Positions 54,174 to 63,925 are shown, counted from the first letter of the stretch. The stretch: 64,000 bases of DNA from an uncultured Anaeromusa sp. (GCF_963676855.1 NZ_OY781460.1:868001-932000); one strand, 5' to 3'. The notes: a model not told the origin generated them from the sequence alone. Numbers and translations are program-made.

Positions 54174-54205
54174 TTGTAAACCAAAAATAAATAACGGTTA
54201 ACGAA
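54174..54205 (-). promoter_or_regulatory. BirA box (biotin operator)
   Basis: TTGTAAACC (54174-54182) and GGTTAACGAA (54196-54205) form an inverted repeat. Counting hexamers, GTAAAC-N15-GTTAAC matches the Gram-positive BirA site. It covers the expected start point of the biotin operon. Confidence 0.8.
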
Positions 54206-54208
54206 TAA

Positions 54209-54237
54209 AGTATAGCAGTTTTAGACAAATACGTAAA
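54209..54237 (-). promoter_or_regulatory. Biotin operon promoter
   Basis: On the minus strand TTTACG (54232-54237) and TATACT (54209-54214) are 17 bases apart. The BirA box lies directly after the -10 element, so biotin-loaded BirA would block initiation. Confidence 0.7.
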
Positions 54238-54349
54238 GACGCCAGGAATTAGGAAAGGAGGGTGCAGAGAAGCGATTGGCAGATAAAGGGATTTGCAGGG
54301 AGAAGGAGAATTAAACAACAAAAGTCGTTCTAAGGCAGGAGGACGAATT

Positions 54350-55789
54350 ATGCGGATATTGCTGCTTGATGACGATCAGGACAGCCGCCATACAGCGGCG
54401 CAGTTTCTTCAAGATTTGGGGCATGAAGTAGTCCAATGCGCAGAAGCGCAAGAAGCATTGGGGAAATGGGAGCAAGCGGATTTCCCCTTGGTATTGGCGG
54501 ATATCCATATGCCAGGCCTGAGTGGTGTGGAAATGACGCGGCGCTTGAAGGCGCTGGTGGATGGATGGCGCAGCGATGTGGTCTTGATGACTGGAGACCG
54601 GCAGCCGGAATTGATACTAGAGGCTTTGCGCGCCGGGGCGTATGATTACTTGCTGAAACCCCTGGCGGCAGCGGATTTGGCGGCGATTGCCGAGCGGGTG
54701 GCTGAGCACCAGGCGTTGCGCCGGGAAAATCGCCATTTATCAAGTCGTTTTGACGCGGCGGTACAGGAGGCGACGGGAGAAACTCGTCAGGAACTGCAGC
54801 GTTTGAAGCAAAAATTGGCCCAGGTCGAAGGTAATCGTCCTTGTTTTGTGTCGCCGGCGATGGCTTTCTTGGCGGAGTTGGCGGAAAAGTACCATGCCGA
54901 CCCTGCGTTGCCGGTGCTCATTGAAGGAGAAACAGGCACAGGTAAGGAAGTGCTGGCGCGACTGATTCACTACGGTCCTCGAGGGGACGGCAGCGGACCT
55001 TTTGTGGCGGTTAACTGCGCGGCGTTGACGCCGGCTTTGTTTGAAAGCGAACTTTTCGGTTATGAGGCAGGCGCTTTTACCGGCAGCAGTGTCAAAGGGA
55101 GCAAAGGCAAGCTTGATGCGGCTGCGGGGGGTACTCTGTTTTTGGACGAAGTGGCGGAACTGCCACCGGAGCATCAGGCCAAGCTGCTGCGCTTGCTGCA
55201 AGAGAGGGAATACTATCGCGTAGGAGGGCTGAAACGGCTGACAAGTGACGCGCGCGTGATTTGCGCTACGAACGCCCGCATTAAAGAGCAGGTGGAAAGT
55301 GGCCAGTTTCGGCAGGACTTTTATTATCGTTTGCAGTTGGGGCATTTGTATATTCCTCCCCTGCGTCAACGGAGGGAAGATATTTTACCGCTGAGCCTGA
55401 CGTTTTTGCAGGAAAGCGTGCGGCAGCGGGGCAAGCATTTCCAAGGCTTCAGCGCCGAAGCCGCCGCTTGGCTGGCTGGTCGGGAGTGGACGGGCAATGT
55501 CCGGGAGCTGCGCAATGTAATTGAATGGGTGGTGTTTATGTTTGACGGCGAGGTTGTGACGCCGGAACAGCTAAGGGCCAGCCAGCGGCCGCAGCAAGAT
55601 GTCGCAGCAGGGCCTTCGGAATCTGCCTGGCTGACATTGCCGCCACCAGCGGCGGGGTTGCAGCTAGAGCAATATGCGCAGTTGATTTTAGAGCGAATGC
55701 TGCGCGATACGAAGGGCAATCAGCAGGAAGCGGCGCGGTTGTTGGGGGTCAGTCGCTCAACGGTAACGCGCATGTTGCGGCGAGGCTGA
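54350..55789 (+). CDS. NtrC-type response regulator with sigma-54 AAA+ domain
   Basis: This 479-residue protein has a receiver (1-120, phospho-Asp in LADIHMPG), a AAA+ domain (about 170-400) with Walker A GETGTGKE and FLDEVAEL, and a Fis helix-turn-helix at the end (GNQQEAARLLGVSRSTVTRM). The sigma-54 contact loop reads GAFTGS instead of the near-invariant GAFTGA. ATG 54350 follows GGAGGACG. It heads the chemosensory cluster and may be the output partner of the CheA hybrid. Confidence 0.9.
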   Translation: MRILLLDDDQDSRHTAAQFLQDLGHEVVQCAEAQEALGKWEQADFPLVLADIHMPGLSGVEMTRRLKALVDGWRSDVVLMTGDRQPELILEALRAGAYDYLLKPLAAADLAAIAERVAEHQALRRENRHLSSRFDAAVQEATGETRQELQRLKQKLAQVEGNRPCFVSPAMAFLAELAEKYHADPALPVLIEGETGTGKEVLARLIHYGPRGDGSGPFVAVNCAALTPALFESELFGYEAGAFTGSSVKGSKGKLDAAAGGTLFLDEVAELPPEHQAKLLRLLQEREYYRVGGLKRLTSDARVICATNARIKEQVESGQFRQDFYYRLQLGHLYIPPLRQRREDILPLSLTFLQESVRQRGKHFQGFSAEAAAWLAGREWTGNVRELRNVIEWVVFMFDGEVVTPEQLRASQRPQQDVAAGPSESAWLTLPPPAAGLQLEQYAQLILERMLRDTKGNQQEAARLLGVSRSTVTRMLRRG

Positions 55790-55804
55790 GTATGAAAATG
55801 CAGC

Positions 55805-55846
55805 AGTGCGTCAATTTGCGGCAGGCAAGTGCGTCAAATTGATGCA
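55805..55846 (+). promoter_or_regulatory. Candidate regulator-binding repeats
   Basis: TGCGTCAATTTG (55807-55818) and CAAATTGATGCA (55835-55846) are inverted with one mismatch. AGTGCGTCAA also occurs as a direct repeat at 55805 and 55828. They lie between the NtrC-type gene and its terminator. No sigma-54 promoter with correct spacing was found beside them. Confidence 0.4.
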
Positions 55847-55890
55847 GATAGCCGTTTAGCGAAGCGGTCAATTTCATTTAAACAAGGAAA

Positions 55891-55926
55891 AGCAAGGAGT
55901 ATGCCGTTTGGCATGCTCCTTGCTTT
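55891..55926 (+). terminator. Terminator between the NtrC-type gene and the cheA gene
   Basis: AGCAAGGAGTATGCC pairs with GGCATGCTCCTTGCT around GTTT and is followed by a T-rich stretch. Confidence 0.85.
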
Positions 55927-55977
55927 GTTTTAGGGCAGGAACCAGTTTGATTTCAGCGGTGCAAAGGGGGGATGAAG

Positions 55978-58887
55978 ATGCGAGTCATGATCATCGATGA
56001 CGATCAGGGCAGTCTGGAGTCGCTTAGAGACTGTATTGAAACACGAGGCAGCGAATGCGATGCCTTTCAGGATCCGGTTAAGGCCCTGGCCGCCTATGAT
56101 CCGGCGGTGCATGACGTGGTGCTGACGGATTTCAGCATGCCTCAACTCAATGGCTTGGAAGTGCTGGAGGCTATTCGGAAGCGGCGGGAAGACGCGGTAG
56201 TTATTATTATTACCGGTTACGGCAATGAGGAACTGGCAGCAGCTTCCCGTAAGGGAGGCGCCTATGCGTTCTTGTATAAGCCGCTTAATGCATTCAAGCT
56301 GTATGAACTACTGGACGCCATTCAGGAAAAACTGGAACAGGGGCAGGTGCCACAAGGGCCAGTACGGCCGAAAGCGCCGGTGGTAGACCGGGAATTCGGA
56401 GAATTGGACGGGATTTTCTTTTCTGAGGCCTGTGAGCTATTGGCTAATGCCGCCGATGCCCTGATCAGCAACGAAAAAGAAGGCTGCGCTGTGGAGGCGG
56501 TGCCGGAACTATTCCGCGCTTTCCACACCATCAAGGGCGGCTCCCAGACGATTGGGCTGGAACTATTGGCGGAACTGGCGCATAAAATGGAAGACCTGCT
56601 GGATATGATCCGCAAAGGCGAGCATATCATCGACGGCCATGCTATCAGTCTGATTCTGGAAGCCATTGATTTGATGGAACAAGAACTTGCGGCCTATGTA
56701 GCCCATGACAATATGGACGAGATGGCGCAGCATCAGTTGGATTTGCTGGCCTTGGTAAAAATGGCCAAGGAGCACAACCAGGAGGCCTTGGACTTTAAAC
56801 GTAATAAGAGTATGGCGGATGGGCCTAATTGCTTTGTCGAAGTGGAAAGCATCGCGCAACCAGCGGTGACAGAAGCCTATGCTGACGGCCATGTTTTTTT
56901 GGTTTGGGCCAAGGCGGACCCGTCGGAATGCATGCCGCAGGTTCGGCAGTTTATGTTATTAAGCAAACTTCAAGAACATGGAGCGAGCCTGTATTGCAAT
57001 CCAGATCCGTACCTGCTGGAGCATCACTGTGAGCAGGTGGACAGCGAAGATATGGCGATTGTCTATCGGACCAATCTGGAGCAGACGGAGCTGCAGGGGC
57101 TGGTGGAGCATGCCGACGGCATGGCGGAAGTGAAGTGTACCGCTTTATGGACGCAGCGTCCGCAAGAAGTGCAAGAAGCGGTGCTAGAGACTGGTGCTGG
57201 CGACGAAGAAGGCTTGACCGAGGGCATGCTGGAGCGTTTTGCTACCGAAGCGTTGGAACATTTGCGCGAGGCGGCGGCAGCGTTGCTCGAGTGGGAGAAG
57301 CAGCCCGACAAGCGGTCCTTCTTGGACGAGGCATTCCGAGTGATGCATACCTTTAAGGGAAATGCCGGCTTTATGGGGTTAGCGCCGCTAGAGGACGTGG
57401 GGCATGAAGTGGAATCGGTGCTGGAGGCGCTACGCCAAGGTCGCCCGGCGCAAACAGCGGAATGCTCGCTGCTCTTGAAAACCGTAGATTCCTTGCGCGA
57501 AGGCGTTGAGAAGCTGGCCTGCGGCGAGAAAGAGTATTTGCCTGCCAAAGCAGCGCTGGTGAAGATGCTCCAGGGGCTGGAAGGTAAGGAGGCTGCTGCG
57601 GAAACCGGCGAGAGAAGCGCCTCTAAAGCGGAAAGCAAACCGGTTGCGGTTGTGGCAGAGGGGCCCAAAAACGCTGGCGAACATGCGACAAGCAATCAAC
57701 TGATGCAGGCTATTCGGGTGGATGTGGAAAAATTGAACCACCTCCTGGACTATGTGGGCGAGCTAGTCATTGCCGAGGCGATGGTTTTTAACAATCCTTC
57801 CTTCCGCATGCTTCGTTCCGGCAGCATTCTCAAGCAGGCTTCCCATATGGGCAAAATTATCCGAGACATTCAGGACGTGGCCATGTCGATGCGGATGATT
57901 CCCTTGACAGCTACTTTTCAAAAGATGTCCCGCTTAGTGCGGGATGTTTCGGTCAAGTCCGGCAAGAAAGTGGATCTGACCATTGTTGGCGACGAGACAG
58001 AAGTGGACAAGACCGTTATGGAGCAAATTGGTGATCCTTTGATGCATATTATCCGTAATGCTCTGGATCACGGCATTGAAAATCCGGAAGAGCGCTTGGC
58101 GGCGGGCAAGGCGGAAACAGGCCATGTGCTCTTAGAAGCCAAGCATGCTGCCGGCGAGGTCTGGATTATCATACGGGATGACGGACGCGGCCTGAATCGG
58201 GAAAAGATCCTGAATAAAGCGCGTCAGAATGGCATTTATAGTGGCAGCGGCGATGAACTGAAGGACGAGGAAATCTGGAAGTTTATTTTTGAGCCTGGTT
58301 TTTCTACGGCGGAGAAAGTGACAGCCATTTCCGGGCGCGGCGTGGGCATGGATGTGGTGAAACGAAATATTGAGCGCATTCGCGGTCGCGTGGATATCAA
58401 GAGCATTTGGGGGCAGGGCACCATTTTCCTGCTGCGCATCCCGCTGACGTTGGCCATCATTGAGGGCATGATCGTCAAAGTGGGGCGTTCCCGTTATACG
58501 GTGCCGATTGTTTCCATTCGCGAATCCTTCCGGCCTAAACCGTCGCAGATAACAGTGACTCCTGACGGCGGGGAAATCGTCAATGTCCGGGGCGAGTTGC
58601 TGCCTGTCGTGCGGCTGCATGAATTTTATCGAGTGAAGACCGAGGTAAAGCAGCTAGATAAGGGCATTGTGGTCATTGTGGAAAGCGAGGGCAAGCGGTG
58701 TTGCTTGTTAGTGGATGAGCTTTTAGGGCAGCAGCAGATTGTCATCAAAGGCATGCCGGAATATCTGGGGTCTGTGCGCGGCGCGGCGGGGCTGGCGGTT
58801 TTGGGCGACGGCGGCGCCAGCATTATCCTGGACATCGGCAGCCTGCTTGTGGCGGTGGATGAAGCGGCGATGAGCGTAGGCTTGTAA
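55978..58887 (+). CDS. cheA: Hybrid CheA kinase: receiver-HPt-P2-HPt-dimer-kinase-CheW
   Basis: This 969-residue protein has an N-terminal receiver (about 1-120, Asp in LTDFSMPQ), an HPt domain (about 140-245, His in FHTIKGGSQTIG), a P2-like CheY-binding segment (about 285-385), a second HPt (about 415-515, His in MHTFKGNAGFMG), the dimerisation helices, a HATPase with NALDHGIENPEER and a C-terminal CheW-like domain. Canonical CheA has one HPt and no receiver. No separate cheY is present, so the built-in receiver and the NtrC-type regulator are the likely phosphate acceptors. ATG 55978 is better spaced than 55972. Confidence 0.92.
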   Translation: MRVMIIDDDQGSLESLRDCIETRGSECDAFQDPVKALAAYDPAVHDVVLTDFSMPQLNGLEVLEAIRKRREDAVVIIITGYGNEELAAASRKGGAYAFLYKPLNAFKLYELLDAIQEKLEQGQVPQGPVRPKAPVVDREFGELDGIFFSEACELLANAADALISNEKEGCAVEAVPELFRAFHTIKGGSQTIGLELLAELAHKMEDLLDMIRKGEHIIDGHAISLILEAIDLMEQELAAYVAHDNMDEMAQHQLDLLALVKMAKEHNQEALDFKRNKSMADGPNCFVEVESIAQPAVTEAYADGHVFLVWAKADPSECMPQVRQFMLLSKLQEHGASLYCNPDPYLLEHHCEQVDSEDMAIVYRTNLEQTELQGLVEHADGMAEVKCTALWTQRPQEVQEAVLETGAGDEEGLTEGMLERFATEALEHLREAAAALLEWEKQPDKRSFLDEAFRVMHTFKGNAGFMGLAPLEDVGHEVESVLEALRQGRPAQTAECSLLLKTVDSLREGVEKLACGEKEYLPAKAALVKMLQGLEGKEAAAETGERSASKAESKPVAVVAEGPKNAGEHATSNQLMQAIRVDVEKLNHLLDYVGELVIAEAMVFNNPSFRMLRSGSILKQASHMGKIIRDIQDVAMSMRMIPLTATFQKMSRLVRDVSVKSGKKVDLTIVGDETEVDKTVMEQIGDPLMHIIRNALDHGIENPEERLAAGKAETGHVLLEAKHAAGEVWIIIRDDGRGLNREKILNKARQNGIYSGSGDELKDEEIWKFIFEPGFSTAEKVTAISGRGVGMDVVKRNIERIRGRVDIKSIWGQGTIFLLRIPLTLAIIEGMIVKVGRSRYTVPIVSIRESFRPKPSQITVTPDGGEIVNVRGELLPVVRLHEFYRVKTEVKQLDKGIVVIVESEGKRCCLLVDELLGQQQIVIKGMPEYLGSVRGAAGLAVLGDGGASIILDIGSLLVAVDEAAMSVGL

Positions 58888-58919
58888 GCTGCGTGGGAAG
58901 CGGAAAGGAGGCGTCAGAC

Positions 58920-59408
58920 ATGAGTGAAGACCGGCAAAGAAATGATGTAGACGATGATTTGCTGGAAGAGGAAGACGAAGAGGATACGCTAGAGAATAAG
59001 TACCTCACGTTTATGATGGAAAAAGAGGAATTCGGCGTGGAAATTCGTCATGTCCGGGAGATTGTGGGCATGCAGTACATTACCGACATGCCGGATTTGC
59101 CGGAATATGTCAAAGGTGTTATCAATTTGCGTGGCAAGGTGATTCCTGTAATGGATGTACGCATCCGTTTTGGCCTGGAGCCGCAGGAGTATGACGAGCG
59201 GACTTGCATCATCGTCATTACCGTGGGAGAGCAGATGATCGGCCTCATTGTCGACCGGGTGTCCGAAGTGCTCAATATAGACGACTCCTGTGTCGAAGAA
59301 GCGCCGGATTTGCGCAAGAATCACATCAACCGCTATATAAGCGGTTTGGGCAAGGTTGGCGACAAGGTAAAGATCTTGTTGAATGTGGAAAAACTTTTGT
59401 TTGAATGA
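58920..59408 (+). CDS. cheW: CheW coupling protein
   Basis: This 162-residue protein links receptor to kinase. A CheW beta-barrel domain (about 25-160, VKGVINLRGKVIPVMDVR) follows a strongly acidic N-terminal tail (residues 10-25, mostly Asp and Glu), which is not usual for CheW. AAAGGAGGCG precedes the ATG. The MCP gene follows 20 bases after the stop. Confidence 0.93.
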   Translation: MSEDRQRNDVDDDLLEEEDEEDTLENKYLTFMMEKEEFGVEIRHVREIVGMQYITDMPDLPEYVKGVINLRGKVIPVMDVRIRFGLEPQEYDERTCIIVITVGEQMIGLIVDRVSEVLNIDDSCVEEAPDLRKNHINRYISGLGKVGDKVKILLNVEKLLFE

Positions 59409-59428
59409 GCTAAAAGGAGGCGACAAGG

Positions 59429-61930
59429 ATGAGTTGGTTTAAAAACATGAAGATCATGGGGCGTTTGTTGCTAGGGTTTTGCATGGTAGCTTTTTTAGCC
59501 GGAGCGGTTGGTTATGTCGGCGTAAGCAATATGAAAACATTAAGTGAAGCGGATAAGATTTTGTACGAGAACAATACAAAACCATTAGATACGCTCAATG
59601 CAATAGCCGTTTCATTTTATGAAATTCGTGTCAACTTGCGGAATATGATGATTGATCGTAATGATGGAAATAAAGATAAGTATTTACAGGGAATTCGAGA
59701 TAAAGACCAAGCGGTCAAGCAGAGTATTTCAACTTTTGAAAAAGAAATTCGTAGTGACGAAGCAAAAACCGAATTGGAAAATGTGAAGAAAAGCTACGCC
59801 TTATTTTATCGAGATATAGAAACGATAGCAGCTCTCTGGATTTCTGGAGATAAAGAGAGATCGTTAAGTGCTATGTATGCAGATGAAACAAGACGTAATG
59901 CGGACAAACTGAGGGAGTCTTTTGATAAATTGTCTTCTTTGCAAGTCAAGCAAGCTGGAAGTCGATATGAAAGTAATGCGGTTACAGCGCAGGATGCAAC
60001 GCAAAATATGATCATATTGATTGTTGTTGCAATTGTAGTAGCACTGGGACTGGGGGTTTTTATCGCGCGGGGCATCAGCAATCCGTTGAAAGAGCTTGTA
60101 GATGCCGCCAACCGTATGGCACAAGGGGATGTGCAACTGCAACTTAAAGGCGGCGCTACCAAAGACGAAGTGGGACAACTGACTGCTTCCTTCCAAGTGA
60201 TGGCGGACAATATTCAAATGACGGCGCGACATTTGCAAAGCGTCAGCCAAGGGGATCTGAGCGCCGATATCCGGGTGCGCTCCGACAAGGACGTGCTCAA
60301 TCAGAGTCTACAGTTGTGTGTGAAAAACTTGCAGCAAGTATTAGGCGAAGTAAATCAAATGGCTTCGGCGGCAGTAGAAGGCCAACTGAAGCAGCGCGCT
60401 GACGCTTCTAAGCATCAAGGCGAGTATCGTACGCTGGTAGAAGCTTTCAATGCCACCTTGGACGCTATTTTGCATCCGTTGGGCGAAAGCAACCGGATTT
60501 TGCAGAAACTCAGCGGCGGTGATTTGCGCGAACGCGTGAATATTGAGTGCGCCGGCGATCATCAGCGCATGAAAAACGCTGTTAACAGCATGCATGACTG
60601 GATGAAAGAGCTTATTGCCTATGTGACGAAAATTGCCAATGGCGATATGACGGCGGATATGCGCAAGGCGTCAGATGACGATCAGATTCACGAATGGTTG
60701 ATTATGATGCGTGAAAACATCCGTCATGTTGTGAATGATATTGACGGCTTGGCAGCGGAAGCTATTGAAGGAAATCTGGAAAAACGTGCGGATGCGACGA
60801 GCCATGGCGGCGAGTACCGACGCATTGTAGAAGGCGTGAATAAAACGCTGGACGCAGTGGTGACACCGATCAACGAAGCTGTAAGCTGTCTGAAAGAAAT
60901 GTCGCAGGGTAATTTGGATGTGCAAATGGAAGGCGACTACAAGGGCGAGTACGCGGTTATGAAGAAAGCGTTGAACAGCACGCTTGTTTCCATGAATGAC
61001 GTGCTGCGTCAAGTAGCGTCCTCGACGGATCAGGTGGCGGCAGGGTCGCGGCAGATTTCCGACGCCAGCCAGTCCTTGTCCCAAGGCGCTACGGAAACGG
61101 CCAGCACTATGGAAGAAATTTCTGCTTCGATTCATGAAATGTCGGCACAGACCGGCCTCAATGCTGAAAATGCCATGCAGGGAAATCAGATGGCGGTTAC
61201 GGTGCGGGATCATGCGGAAAAAGGAAGTAGCATGATGCAGCAAATGGTAGGAGCGATGAATGATATCAATGCATCCGGCACCAACATCTCCAAAATTATC
61301 AAAGTCATTGATGAAATCGCCTTTCAGACCAATCTGCTGGCGCTCAATGCTGCGGTGGAAGCCGCGCGGGCGGGCAAGCATGGTAAGGGCTTTGCGGTAG
61401 TGGCCGAGGAAGTACGCAATCTGGCGCAGCGTAGCGCCGAAGCGGCCAAGGAAACTACGGCGCTGATTGAGGACTCGGTGAAGAAGACCGAAGTGGGTAC
61501 AAGCATTGCGCATACAACGTCGGAATCGCTGACCGAAATCGTTGATGGCATTACGAAAGTGGCGGATTTAATGAGCGAAATTGCCGCCGCTTCGCGGGAA
61601 CAAGCCCAAGGTATCAAACAGATTAACGAAGGCGCTTCTCAGGTTGGCCAGGTAGTACAGCAGAATACGGCCAATTCCGAAGAATTGGCGGCGGCCAGCG
61701 AAGAATTGTCGGCCCAGGCGGTACAGCTCAAGAGGATGGTAGAACGTTTCCGCCTGCAACGCTTAATGAATGTCGGCGGGGCAGGGCTCCAAGAAGGGAT
61801 AGCCTTTGCGCCTAGACAGGTTGCGGCAAGAAGCGCGCCGGAAGAATCCGGGCGCAAAAGTAAAGGCACCGGAAGACCGGCGCCGGAAGACGTTATTTCT
61901 CTAGACGAACGTGGCTTTGATCAATTTTGA
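59429..61930 (+). CDS. Multi-HAMP methyl-accepting chemotaxis protein
   Basis: This 833-residue receptor has a first membrane helix, a periplasmic helical sensor (about 35-190), a second helix (about 192-212), a HAMP domain, then two or three more HAMP-like repeats (for instance [17 protein letters not shown] and [17 protein letters not shown]), and a signalling coil with [20 protein letters not shown]. The tail ends [11 protein letters not shown], which may dock CheR/CheB. The sensor part is AT-rich while the rest is GC-rich. It is the dedicated receptor of this che cluster. Confidence 0.92.
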   Translation: MSWFKNMKIMGRLLLGFCMVAFLAGAVGYVGVSNMKTLSEADKILYENNTKPLDTLNAIAVSFYEIRVNLRNMMIDRNDGNKDKYLQGIRDKDQAVKQSISTFEKEIRSDEAKTELENVKKSYALFYRDIETIAALWISGDKERSLSAMYADETRRNADKLRESFDKLSSLQVKQAGSRYESNAVTAQDATQNMIILIVVAIVVALGLGVFIARGISNPLKELVDAANRMAQGDVQLQLKGGATKDEVGQLTASFQVMADNIQMTARHLQSVSQGDLSADIRVRSDKDVLNQSLQLCVKNLQQVLGEVNQMASAAVEGQLKQRADASKHQGEYRTLVEAFNATLDAILHPLGESNRILQKLSGGDLRERVNIECAGDHQRMKNAVNSMHDWMKELIAYVTKIANGDMTADMRKASDDDQIHEWLIMMRENIRHVVNDIDGLAAEAIEGNLEKRADATSHGGEYRRIVEGVNKTLDAVVTPINEAVSCLKEMSQGNLDVQMEGDYKGEYAVMKKALNSTLVSMNDVLRQVASSTDQVAAGSRQISDASQSLSQGATETASTMEEISASIHEMSAQTGLNAENAMQGNQMAVTVRDHAEKGSSMMQQMVGAMNDINASGTNISKIIKVIDEIAFQTNLLALNAAVEAARAGKHGKGFAVVAEEVRNLAQRSAEAAKETTALIEDSVKKTEVGTSIAHTTSESLTEIVDGITKVADLMSEIAAASREQAQGIKQINEGASQVGQVVQQNTANSEELAAASEELSAQAVQLKRMVERFRLQRLMNVGGAGLQEGIAFAPRQVAARSAPEESGRKSKGTGRPAPEDVISLDERGFDQF

Positions 61931-62009
61931 CGGTTGAGCTGATGCGGGAGCTGCCGAGAATTTTCTAAGACGGTTAAGCGGCTCCCGTGTAAAAAAGGAG
62001 TGGTGGGCC

Positions 62010-62855
62010 ATGCATGAATGGTCGCATATTCCGTTGCGGCGCAGAGAATTTTTGGATATATGCAGCTTGCTGTATGAGCGTTTCGGCATTCATTATGATA
62101 CACCTAAGCAGAGTCTGATTTGCGACCGATTGCAGAAAGTGTTGCGTCGTCATGAGATGGCTTCTTTCGCAGACTATGTAGAATATCTCCGGCGGGATGC
62201 TAGTGGCCGAGCATTACTAGAACTGGCTGATGTGATGTCGACAAACTATACGTATTTTTTTCGAGAAGAAGACCATTTTGAGTTTTTGCAAAAAAAAGTT
62301 TTGCCTGCCCTGCAAACGCGCAAGGAACGCAAGCTGCGCATTTGGTCGGCAGGTTGTTCCTCCGGAGAAGAGGTATATACCTTGGCTATGGTGGTCGCTG
62401 AATATCTGGGAGAGGAAGCCTCACGGTGGGATATAAAAATCCTGGGCAGCGACATTTCCCAGAGCGTTCTGAGTCAAGCGGAACAGGGGGTATATACGGA
62501 CACGCAAGTGCAGAAATTGTCCAAATTGCAGCGCGTTCGCTATTTTTCCAAGGTCGACGGGGAAAACTGGCAGGTCAATGAAGATTTGCGGCGTTTAACC
62601 GTATTCCGTAAGTTGAATTTGATGCATTCTCCCTATCCCTTTAAAGGGCGTTTTGACCTTATCTTTTGTCGTAATGTGATGATCTATTTTTCCCAGGAAG
62701 TGATTCGTGGCTTGCTGGAAAAGTTTCATCATTATCTGCAGGAAGAAGGTCACTTGTTTATCGGACATTCGGAATCGCTGGACAAACGGGAGCTGTTTCA
62801 GCCAGTGCAGCCAGCGATCTACCAGAAATGGGCCGGACGAAGGAGGGAAGTGTAG
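62010..62855 (+). CDS. cheR: Chemotaxis protein methyltransferase CheR
   Basis: This 281-residue enzyme methylates receptor glutamates with S-adenosylmethionine. The N-terminal helical domain is followed by the SAM-binding domain with IWSAGCSSGEEVYTLAM (about residue 112-128) and LIFCRNVMIYF near residue 215. AAAAAAGGAGTGG precedes the ATG. It acts on the upstream MCP, whose tail has a possible docking motif. Confidence 0.94.
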   Translation: MHEWSHIPLRRREFLDICSLLYERFGIHYDTPKQSLICDRLQKVLRRHEMASFADYVEYLRRDASGRALLELADVMSTNYTYFFREEDHFEFLQKKVLPALQTRKERKLRIWSAGCSSGEEVYTLAMVVAEYLGEEASRWDIKILGSDISQSVLSQAEQGVYTDTQVQKLSKLQRVRYFSKVDGENWQVNEDLRRLTVFRKLNLMHSPYPFKGRFDLIFCRNVMIYFSQEVIRGLLEKFHHYLQEEGHLFIGHSESLDKRELFQPVQPAIYQKWAGRRREV

Positions 62856-62856
62856 C

Positions 62857-63918
62857 ATGGGCAAAATCCGGGTGCTGGTGGTGGATGATTCGGCATTGGT
62901 CCGAGATATTCTCAGCCGCGGCCTGGCGCAGGACCCGGGAATTGAGGTGGTAGGCACGGCAACAGACCCCTATATGGCTCGCGACAAAATACTGCAGTTG
63001 CATCCGGACGTGCTGACGTTGGATGTGGAGATGCCCCGCATGGATGGTGTAGCTTTTTTGCGGCGTCTCATGACACAGTATCCGCTGCCGGTAATTATGG
63101 TTAGCGCCCTGACGGAAAGGGGCGGGCAAATTACTATGGAGGCTCTCGAGGCGGGGGCGATTGATTTCGTGAATAAGCCGAAATCCGACATCGCCAGAGG
63201 GCTGGGCGCCATGATGCAGGAACTGCGGGGCAAGGTGAAAATGGCGGCGGCGGCCAATTTGGACGCCTGGAAACGGCTGGCGCAGCAAAAAAAACAGCTT
63301 CCTGTACAACGGGTTATTTCGGGGCAGGAAGAGCGGGCGCTGGCTAATTCGACAGACAAGGTCATTGCCATTGGCGCTTCTACAGGCGGAACGGAAGCTA
63401 TACGGCGCATTGTTAAGATGCTGCCGCCGACGATGCCGGGAGTGGTCATTGTGCAGCACATGCCAGCTGGTTTTACCAAAAGCTTTGCATCCAGTCTTAA
63501 TGATGTAGCGCTGATGGAGGTTGTGGAAGCCCAGGGCGGGGAGCGCGTCATGCCCGGGCGCGTCTTGCTAGCTCCCGGAGGCAAGCACATGCGGGTGCGG
63601 CGCAGCGGCGGCATGTACTTGGTAGAGTGCTATGACGGTCCCAATGTCAGCGGACATTGTCCATCGGTGGATGTGCTTTTTAAGTCGGTGTCGCAGCAGG
63701 TGGGGCGCAATGCTCTTGGCGTTATCTTAACCGGTATGGGTTCAGATGGAGCGGACGGCATGGTGGAGATGCGGCGGGCTGGCGGCCGAACGTTGGCGCA
63801 GAACGAGGCTTCTTCTGTAGTTTTCGGCATGCCTAAGGCCGCCTATGAAAACGGAGGCGCCGAGTGTTTGGTATCGTTAGGAGATATTCCGGACACGCTC
63901 TTGAAATGGCTGCGGTAA
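62857..63918 (+). CDS. cheB: Protein-glutamate methylesterase CheB
   Basis: This 353-residue response regulator-esterase has a receiver (phospho-Asp D56 in LDVEMPRMDG) and a C-terminal esterase domain with Ser in IGASTGGTEA, His in VQHMPAGFT and Asp in GMGSDGADG. It removes methyl groups from receptors and closes the adaptation loop with CheR. ATG 62857 is 1 base after the cheR stop, with GAAGGAGGGAAG upstream. Confidence 0.95.
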   Translation: MGKIRVLVVDDSALVRDILSRGLAQDPGIEVVGTATDPYMARDKILQLHPDVLTLDVEMPRMDGVAFLRRLMTQYPLPVIMVSALTERGGQITMEALEAGAIDFVNKPKSDIARGLGAMMQELRGKVKMAAAANLDAWKRLAQQKKQLPVQRVISGQEERALANSTDKVIAIGASTGGTEAIRRIVKMLPPTMPGVVIVQHMPAGFTKSFASSLNDVALMEVVEAQGGERVMPGRVLLAPGGKHMRVRRSGGMYLVECYDGPNVSGHCPSVDVLFKSVSQQVGRNALGVILTGMGSDGADGMVEMRRAGGRTLAQNEASSVVFGMPKAAYENGGAECLVSLGDIPDTLLKWLR

Positions 63919-63925
63919 GACAAAA

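Noticed and set aside
55819..55835. Possible sigma-54 promoter GGCAGGCAAGTGC
   Set aside because: Only 9 bases separate GG and GC where 10 are required, and a terminator follows before the next gene.
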